From Apodemus sylvaticus (taxonomy: Eukaryota; Chordata; Mammalia; Rodentia; Muridae), in contig NC_067483.1 of NCBI RefSeq assembly GCF_947179515.1, positions 88,387,835-88,451,834 on the forward strand: 64,000 nt of DNA, in the 5' to 3' direction. The translations under genes were made by a program, and so were the position numbers. The stretch's first letter is position 1; every line of letters begins with the position of its first letter. Under the pieces are notes generated by a model. That model did not search any database and was not told the origin of the DNA. It saw nothing but the letters and a program-made list of their open reading frames with translations. This document shows positions 57,371 to 64,000 of the stretch, one piece after another.

Positions 57371-58439
57371 CAGTGTGTGAGGGCAAAGAACTAGTGGCCT
57401 TCCATTCCCCTCAGTCGAGGGTGTGTTAGGATCTCCATGGCCCTAGGCCTAGGTATGACTGCTTTCTCCCTGTCTTGAGCTTATCTCTGCTCCTCATTGG
57501 AGATAGGGTGGAGAAAGAAACTGAGGTGCAGCAGTGCTGCCCACCTCAGTGTGAGTGCCATCCCAGGAGAGGGTCCCACTGAGGTGCCTTGGTGGCTTTT
57601 GTAGTCTCCCTGTTCGAAGAATTCAGAAGACTGAAAATGTTTTATCATAACCATTTTTATCTATGTTTTTATTGAGCAAGAAGAACTACACAGTGGTTTG
57701 TGGGGTTCATTGTACACTTGTTTGCTGATAAGAGAGAAGTATTGGGGTTTTTATACACAGGTCAAAAAAGGTCAAAGGAATTCTTTCATGTCACAATGAA
57801 GTAGAGACTTGTGCTTTGACTGCTAAGCATGGTTAAGTCTCATTTGTGGGCTTTTCCCAAAGGATTATGGTTCCTTGCAGCACTTTGAAAGTTTTTTGAA
57901 GAGACTTAACCAGATCCTGGGGTTGAGGGGCTCCCCTATCTTCCCTTATTTTCCCTGTCTTTCTGTCATCTTGAACTACTACTGCAATGTCCCTGTCCAG
58001 GGCCCCTCTGAACTTCCCCTAGACAGGATGCCTGAGTGTTCCAGCTGTGGAAACAGCTGGCTGGCTTTAATCTGCCTGTAGTTTGCTGCATTACCTGGGA
58101 AGGCTGTGGGATGCTATGGCCAGGGTTAGGAGGTCCCAGAGCCTCCATGTGGCACCAGAGAGCCACAGTGCAGCATGTATAAACTAAGGACAGGCCACTC
58201 CAAGGTCTGTTCAGCCAAATGTTGTTGGTGTAGATATGAGAGAGAGTACAGCCAGAAGCATCCTGAAGGGTTTGGAACAGAGAGAGAAAGTAGTGAACTG
58301 AACATGGCCAGCAGACTGGATGGGCCATGAGAGAAGGCTTGAGTTTAAAAATCCTTCTCTAGAACAGAGAGCAGAGGCTCCTGGGTTCCCTTGGCCCTGG
58401 GAAGAGACAGATTAGCCTGACTCACTGTCAGGTACAAAT

Positions 58440-58890
58440 GAAAGCCATTTGCCCACATTCTGGTGATCAGACAAAGCCAGCATTGCTCTAGAACTTGTGA
58501 GGCTGGCTCTCCTCTACTAAAGCAGCCATTTCCTGAGCACTGGCAGAGGGGACAGATGGCGAACCCGGTGCCTGTTAGCATGTCATGCCGGCCTCCAGGT
58601 TCCCTCAGTGTCACAGGACCTGGATCTTCCCACCTCACCCAGGCCCCAAACTTCTCCAGCGCACGCGTTTCCTCCCCAGCCGTCCATTCCCTCACAACCC
58701 TGCTATGTCAGCCATGTGCACTCTGGGTCTTCTCTTGGTCTTCCTCTCTCCCTCCCCACCCTATCCCCACCCACACTGTTTTCCTGCTTCTCTCATGGCT
58801 ACGATCAGTCTGTTGGCCTTGTTGAATCTACTGCTCCCTGTCTCTGCTATGGACTCTGGCTGTTCTCTCCCTCATATATACAATAGAAAC
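58440..58890 (+). repeat. Direct, diverged copy of 34,790-35,560
   Basis: It follows the end of the inverted arm but has the same orientation as the left copy, so the duplication history here is more than one simple inversion. Confidence 0.55.
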
Positions 58891-59072
58891 CTTCCCTTCA
58901 CAGTCAGAGAACAGCCACGCACCAGGTTACACACTCACAGGTAAATTTACCCATGCTTTATCTTTGTTCCAGGGCGTTCTATAAACTGTAAGATGATGCT
59001 GTCTGGAGAAACTTAGAGACCCTCCCTTGTCCAAATTGTAAGCAAATCCACTTTCCTTGGACAATTTCTTTC

Positions 59073-59103
<31 letters not shown>

Positions 59104-61429
59104 ATAAGGCACTCAGATTGCAGGTTTCTGGACCCAAGTGCCCGGGAATGGCAGTTTAGGGAGCTGCTCTCCCCTGCATACTCAGGGTATTGTGCCTTCC
59201 TCCTTCCCTGCCTCAGGCAGACTCACTGACCAACCAACTTTGGCCCTCAGAGAAAACAGAACCACCCGGAAAATAGGAATGAACTCCTCTTCCAAGTGCA
59301 AGAAAGTGTTCTTTTCCCATTGTGCACCCTGCTGTGGAGGGCCTCCCAGGCCCTGTTCTGGTCCTGTCTTCTGAAAACCTGTGTTCAAGGAAATGGTACT
59401 GGGGCGGAACATCTTAAAGTCAGAGAAGATGATGGGACGGGGCATCTGAGCATCTGTGGCTACCTGGGGATTTTCCTTTTCTTTCCACTGAGGATTGAAC
59501 CCAGGGCCTCACAAATGCCAGGCAAGGGTTCTGCATTCGAGTCACACCCAGCTCCTCCCAGAGAAGCTTGGACTCTTTCCCATAGACCATGAGGGGACTT
59601 GATGCACTTTTTGCGACCTAGGCATTGCTACAGGCAAATTGAGCACTCCTCCAGCCTCCAGTGAAAAACCCAGAGAGCAGTGCTGGCAGGCTAGCCAGGC
59701 CTCAGGGGCTCCACAGGAAGTTCTCCCTGTACCCAAGCAGCAAGGAGGGTGGGTTGGACTACTCAAAAGCCCCAGTGGCTTCTAGGCAGTCCTGTTGCGT
59801 GCTAGCCAGTGAGAAAGCTTCCAGGCCACGAGGTTCCGATCACTGAGGATCAGCTGGGTATGGTGCAGACAACACCCAGAGAGTGACTTGTGGAGGGAAG
59901 AAAGTTGCTGGGTAGTCTACTCCTGCCATCCCAATGTGGGCATCTGTCAACCCCGCTCAACAGCAGGCATGAGCTAACCTTCCTCCTTAAAGGAGGTGCG
60001 ATGCACTTCTAGACATCTCAAGCCAATGGAAAACCTATCAGATCCTATTTGGATCAGCAGAGCTGGAGATGGGAGAGGGCACAGGGACCTAACAGTGCAG
60101 TTCCCCTGCCTTCACTCCTTAGAGGAAAACCTGTGTCACAGCATTGAGGGAAATAGGGAAACCATGCTGGCCGACAGCTTAGTGGGAGACGGTATGCCCA
60201 CGTGAGATGCTCTGGAACCCATCTCTAGCACACACACACACACACACACACACTTAATGGAGCATGTTTATTTGAGAGCCCATAAAGTAGAGTCAAGAGG
60301 CCATTGTTAATGAGACCTCAGACACATCTACAATGGAGTCTGCCTGACACTAAGTAAAATAATCATTTCTAACTAATTAATGAGCTAGCTTTCCCAGATT
60401 CCTTAGGTTTAAAGCTTATAAATACAGGATTGAATCAATACATTTAAGTACTGGAAATATCCATTCCCTCTCTAAAGGCATCCAGGGCCTGCCTTCCCAC
60501 GTTCTCTAGTTAACTCCTCTGTGGTGGTGACCAGACTGAGGCCTGGAGAGGCACAGGCCCTGTCCTTAGGAGGGTTCAGGGGCAGCACTGAAGGGTGCTG
60601 GCCGTAGGCTCTGGTGTGCTTCAGCAGAGCATACCCTCAGATCATGAATTCTCTGGCTGTCTCCGCTGACACATGGCCATGCTATCTCCCCACTGGGCTC
60701 TCCTTACCTTGCCCTGCTCTTCCTCCCTTCTGTATTGCCTTGAAATGCACTCGAGCATTCTCTCGCCGGGCGACTCTGGCCTGTTCTCCTTAGCTCGACT
60801 CCAAGGCTGTGCTCTGAGAGAAATGAGACACTAGGCCCAGCATAGAGGGCACACCACAACTGAGCCCCCACAGCACAGGGACAGTGGCACTGAGGGAGAA
60901 GAGACTGGCCATTGGCCATCTGTGTGGTCTGAGGAAGCCTCTGCTTATCAATCATTGAGCGGCCTGAAACCTGGAGTGGTGAGCAGGCAGTACTATCAGA
61001 AGGCCCGGGAGTTGTCAGCAAAGACATTTGCACCCTCCCTTATGTGGCAGGCCGAGTGGACCACAAGAGAGACCAATGCTTCCCTTTCCCTGCTTAGAGT
61101 GTCCTCATCTCCCTAGGAAAGGAGATGGAGTTGCAGGGCCAGTCAGATTTAAGGTCAAGAGGAGGCCACACCTCCCTCTGTCTCTGAAATCTGAGGGTAG
61201 CAGGTACTTCATTTTCCCACTTCCCCTCAGCCCCTACAATTCCTAAGCCAAAAGTAGATGCCAGGAACTCAGGCCACCACCAGGCAGTCTCACACAGCCT
61301 CTCTGAGGGAGTGCTCCTTGTGTCCAGTCAGATCCAGGGCCTGCTGCCAACACTGGCGGGGTTCTCTCTACTCACTCCTTGGCCTTTGCTCTGAAAAACC
61401 CTGAATATCTAGGCCTATAATCTGCCTTA
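58891..61429. other. Region between right arm and third copy, no gene
   Basis: Only scattered repeats: a T run of about 24 at 59,076-59,099, an ID/B4-like SINE piece at 59,480-59,556 (GGATTGAACCCAGGGCCTCA) and (CA)11 at 60,232-60,254. Open frames such as 60,704-61,033 show no known domain. Confidence 0.5.
60232..60254. repeat. (CA)11 microsatellite
   Basis: Perfect CA run. Confidence 0.95.
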
Positions 61430-64000
61430 TTGTCCCAGAGGCTGGTGAGCAGTGGCGCAGTGTGGCAGTCACTTAGGCACTTACTGCAAGATTGTTCAAA
61501 TGTCTCTCTGAACTTTAAGTGATCTTTAAACACAGGGAAATGCCCTTTAGTTCTTAGGGTTATTACATGTGGTGATAAATCCAGGAGTCAGGTCTTCCTC
61601 AGGTGAAGGATGCAGCTCTGCACTGGGGCTGTGCGGCCTGTGGCTTTACCTGTAACATCCAGTCAGGTGTAGCCAGGATCTTGACCTCAGGTGCAGAAAG
61701 TAGTTTAAGAGGGATCCTCTATGAAGCAGAGTTGGAGTTTTTTAAGAAAAGGTTTTAATACGGACTTAAAAGGAGTGACATGAGCATGTATCTGTCCCTC
61801 TCAGACAGGCAGAAATGACAAATGATTCCACAGAAGAGCATGATGAACTCATGAATGGACTGGGCTCACAGGAACATGAGTGAGGGACTCTTTACAGCAT
61901 TGTGGGTGACTTGGGAGGGTTTCCTCACTGATGAGTCCCATCTTATCATCCTGAGCTACACCATATCTTCAGGTACCCTACAGTCACCCTACCTCCTGGA
62001 CACTCTACCAGCCCCACCCTAGCCCACCCTAAGCCCACGTATACTGAGAGTAGATTAGTGATGGGTGGGTGAGGTGGTTTGAAAGAAAATGGCCGCCATA
62101 GGCTCATAGGGAGTGGTCCTATTAAGAGGTGTGGACTTGTTGGAGTAGTGGCCTTGTTGGAGACAGTGTGTCACTGGGGGAAGCTTTGAGGTCTCAGATG
62201 CTCAAGCAGGGCCTAGTGGTTCAGTCTCTTCCTGTGTCTGCAGACCCAGATGTAGAACTCTCAGCTCCCTCTCCAGCACCGTGTCTGCCTGCCTGCCACC
62301 ATGCTCCCCACCATGATGATAATGGACTAAACCTCTTAGCTATAAGTCAGCTCCAATTAATTGTTTTCCTTCTAAGAGTTGTTGTGGTCATGGTGTCTCT
62401 TCACAGCAATAAAACATTAGACAGTAGGAAAGGGTAAGTGTCTTAGTCAGGGTTTCTATTCCTGCACAAACATCATGACCAAGAAGCAGGTTGGAGAGGA
62501 AAGGGTTTATCCAGCTTACACTTCCACAGTGTTGTTCATCACCAAAGGAAGTCAGGACTGGAACTCAAGCAGGTCAGGAAGCAGGAACTGATGCAGAAGT
62601 CATGGAGGGATGTTTCTTACTGGCTTGCTTCCCCTGGCTTGCTCATCCTGCTTTCTTATGGAACCCAAGACTACCAGCCCAGGGATGGCACCACCCACAG
62701 CCTCCCCCCCCATCACTTATTGAGAAAATGCCCCACAGCTGGATCTCATGGAGGCACTTCCTCAAGAGAGGCTCTTTTTTCTGTGACACCTCCAGCTTGT
62801 GTCAAGTTGACACAAAACCAACCAGTACAACTGACCCCTTGTCAACTTGACACACAAACACATCACTATTAAGCCTCAACCCTTACTTTCTTATTCATCC
62901 CCAAGATCTAAATAACTTTAAAAGTCCCACAGCCTTTGCAAATTCTTAAAATTTCAATCCCTTTAAAATATACAATCTCTTTTAAAACTTAGTCTTTCAC
63001 AATTAAAAGGGCTTGGGTCACTTCTCCAGCTCTGCCCTTTGTAGCACACACCTTGTCTTCTAGGCTGTGACTGACTGTACGCCACTGCTGCTGCTGTTCT
63101 TGGTGGTCGTCTCATGGCACTGGCATTTCCAAAACACCGCTGTCTTCTGCTTCACCTAGGCTTCACCCATAGCCTCTCACAGGCTCTCTTTGTGGTGCCA
63201 AGCCTCCACTCCTTTGCATGACCCCTTCAGTCTTGGGCCATCAATTGCAACTGAGGCTGCACCTTCACCAATGGCCTTCCGTGACCTCTCACTGTGCCAA
63301 GAGCCTCAGCTGCTCTTCATGACCCCTTCATGCCTTCAAAACAAGTACCATCTGGGTGGCTCTTACACATTACCAAGTCCAGCTGCAGCATGAGGTATAA
63401 CCTTGCCTATCTCTGGAACACAGCCTCTGTGCTCTCAGAAAATACTTCCCAGAAGGGTATATCTCAGTGATGCTGGTCTCTTCTTAATCACCACTAATTT
63501 CTTAGCTCCAGCTAACCAGCATCACTTGTCCCAGTAACACAAAGGTTTGCTTCAGTAGATCTGGTATCTTGTTAATCACAGCTGATTCTTGAGAAAATGC
63601 CTTGCAGCTGGATCTCATGGAGGCACTTCCCCAATTGAAACTCCTTTCTCTGTGATAACCCCAGCTTGTGTCAAGTTGACACACAAAACCAGCCAGGACA
63701 GTAGGTAACTAGTGGCCTTCCATTCCCCTCAGTCTAGGGTGTGCTAAGATTTCTATTGCCCTAGTCCTAGTTATCACTGTACTTTCCCTTGACCTGATGT
63801 TATCTCTTCTCCTCATTGGAAATAGGATGGAGAAAGAAAGTGGTGCCCACCTCAGTGTGAGTGCCATCCCAGGAGAGGGTCCCACTCAGGTGCCTTGGTG
63901 GATTTTGTAGTCTCCCTGTTCGAAGAATTCAGAAGACTGAAAATGTTTTATCATAACCATTTTTATCTATGTTTTTATTGAGCAAGAAGAATTACACAGT
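61430..64000 (+). repeat. Third copy of the arm's outer part (runs off window)
   Basis: 61,430-62,438 matches 56,355-57,370, and 63,701-64,000 matches 57,375-57,690, both in direct orientation. Between them lies the LTR-like element 62,439-63,700. The match is still running at the window end. Some stretches are closer to the left arm than to the right arm. Confidence 0.85.
62439..63700 (+). mobile_element. Truncated LTR-like element (family of 10,585)
   Basis: First repeat 62,439-62,829 (TGTCTTAGTCAGGG to AACCAGTACA), internal part 62,830-63,590 matching 10,976-11,880. It then jumps into the second half of the 3' repeat, so about 300 internal bases and the start of the second repeat are deleted. 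Confidence 0.8.

Larger units (their letters stand above)
50622..58330 (-). repeat. Right arm of a large inverted duplication
   Basis: Mirror of 35,400-42,803. It has extra insertions against the left arm, including an LTR-like fragment (about 51,690-51,830), a solo LTR-like repeat (52,106-52,502) and a B1 (52,600-52,775). It lacks the insertion found at 36,253. It carries the mirror promoter at 53,808-53,967. Confidence 0.9.

Overview
This is a stretch of a mammalian nuclear genome, and the repeats place it in a murine rodent. Typical B1, B2, B3 and ID-type SINEs, a URR1-type hAT fossil and mouse-type LTR fragments cover much of it. Two genes with mouse-like protein sequences are recognisable, in the neighbouring arrangement known from mouse chromosome 1. 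The Ephx1 protein differs from laboratory mouse at several positions as far as I remember that sequence, so another Mus-like or murine species is possible. I cannot fix the species.

Layout. (1) 1-5,960, plus strand: the last five coding exons (206 residues) and 3'UTR of Tmem63a, a mechanosensitive cation channel; its 5' part lies left of the window. (2) 5,960-17,700: no intact gene. It holds a decayed copy of the 3' end of Ephx1 (about 7,240-7,751) and a copy of an Ephx1 intron-1 segment (about 13,850-14,445). A 2-kb LTR-like element (10,585-12,545), SINEs and an L1 scrap make up much of the rest. (3) 17,720-30,671: a decayed copy of the Tmem63a 3' end (17,720-18,411) is followed by the complete coding part of Ephx1 on the minus strand. 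Its eight coding exons encode 456 aa with all catalytic residues present. Regions 2 and 3 together record an old tandem duplication of a [Tmem63a 3' end + Ephx1] unit. Each copy later lost the part that the other kept. (4) 30,672-40,200: Ephx1 intron 1, with antioxidant-response-like elements at 34,187 and 34,780, and a GC-box promoter with a candidate noncoding first exon near 40,053-40,140 (minus). (5) 35,400-58,330: a large inverted duplication, left arm about 35.4-42.8 kb and right arm about 50.6-58.3 kb, around a 7.8-kb spacer full of LTR and ERV-like sequence. The right arm carries a second, well-kept copy of the Ephx1 promoter and first exon pointing the other way (53,808-53,967, plus). 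(6) 61,430-64,000: a third, direct copy of part of the arm, running off the window end.

Working picture: Tmem63a (plus) and Ephx1 (minus) are convergent neighbours. Ephx1 is probably driven from the promoter in the left arm, and the mirror promoter in the right arm points away from it. The notable features are structural: nested duplications of a detoxification gene's promoter, a complementary-loss tandem duplication, and two minisatellites inside Ephx1, one of which forms the splice acceptor region of exon 4. No bacterial-type system, CRISPR array, tRNA or rRNA gene is present.
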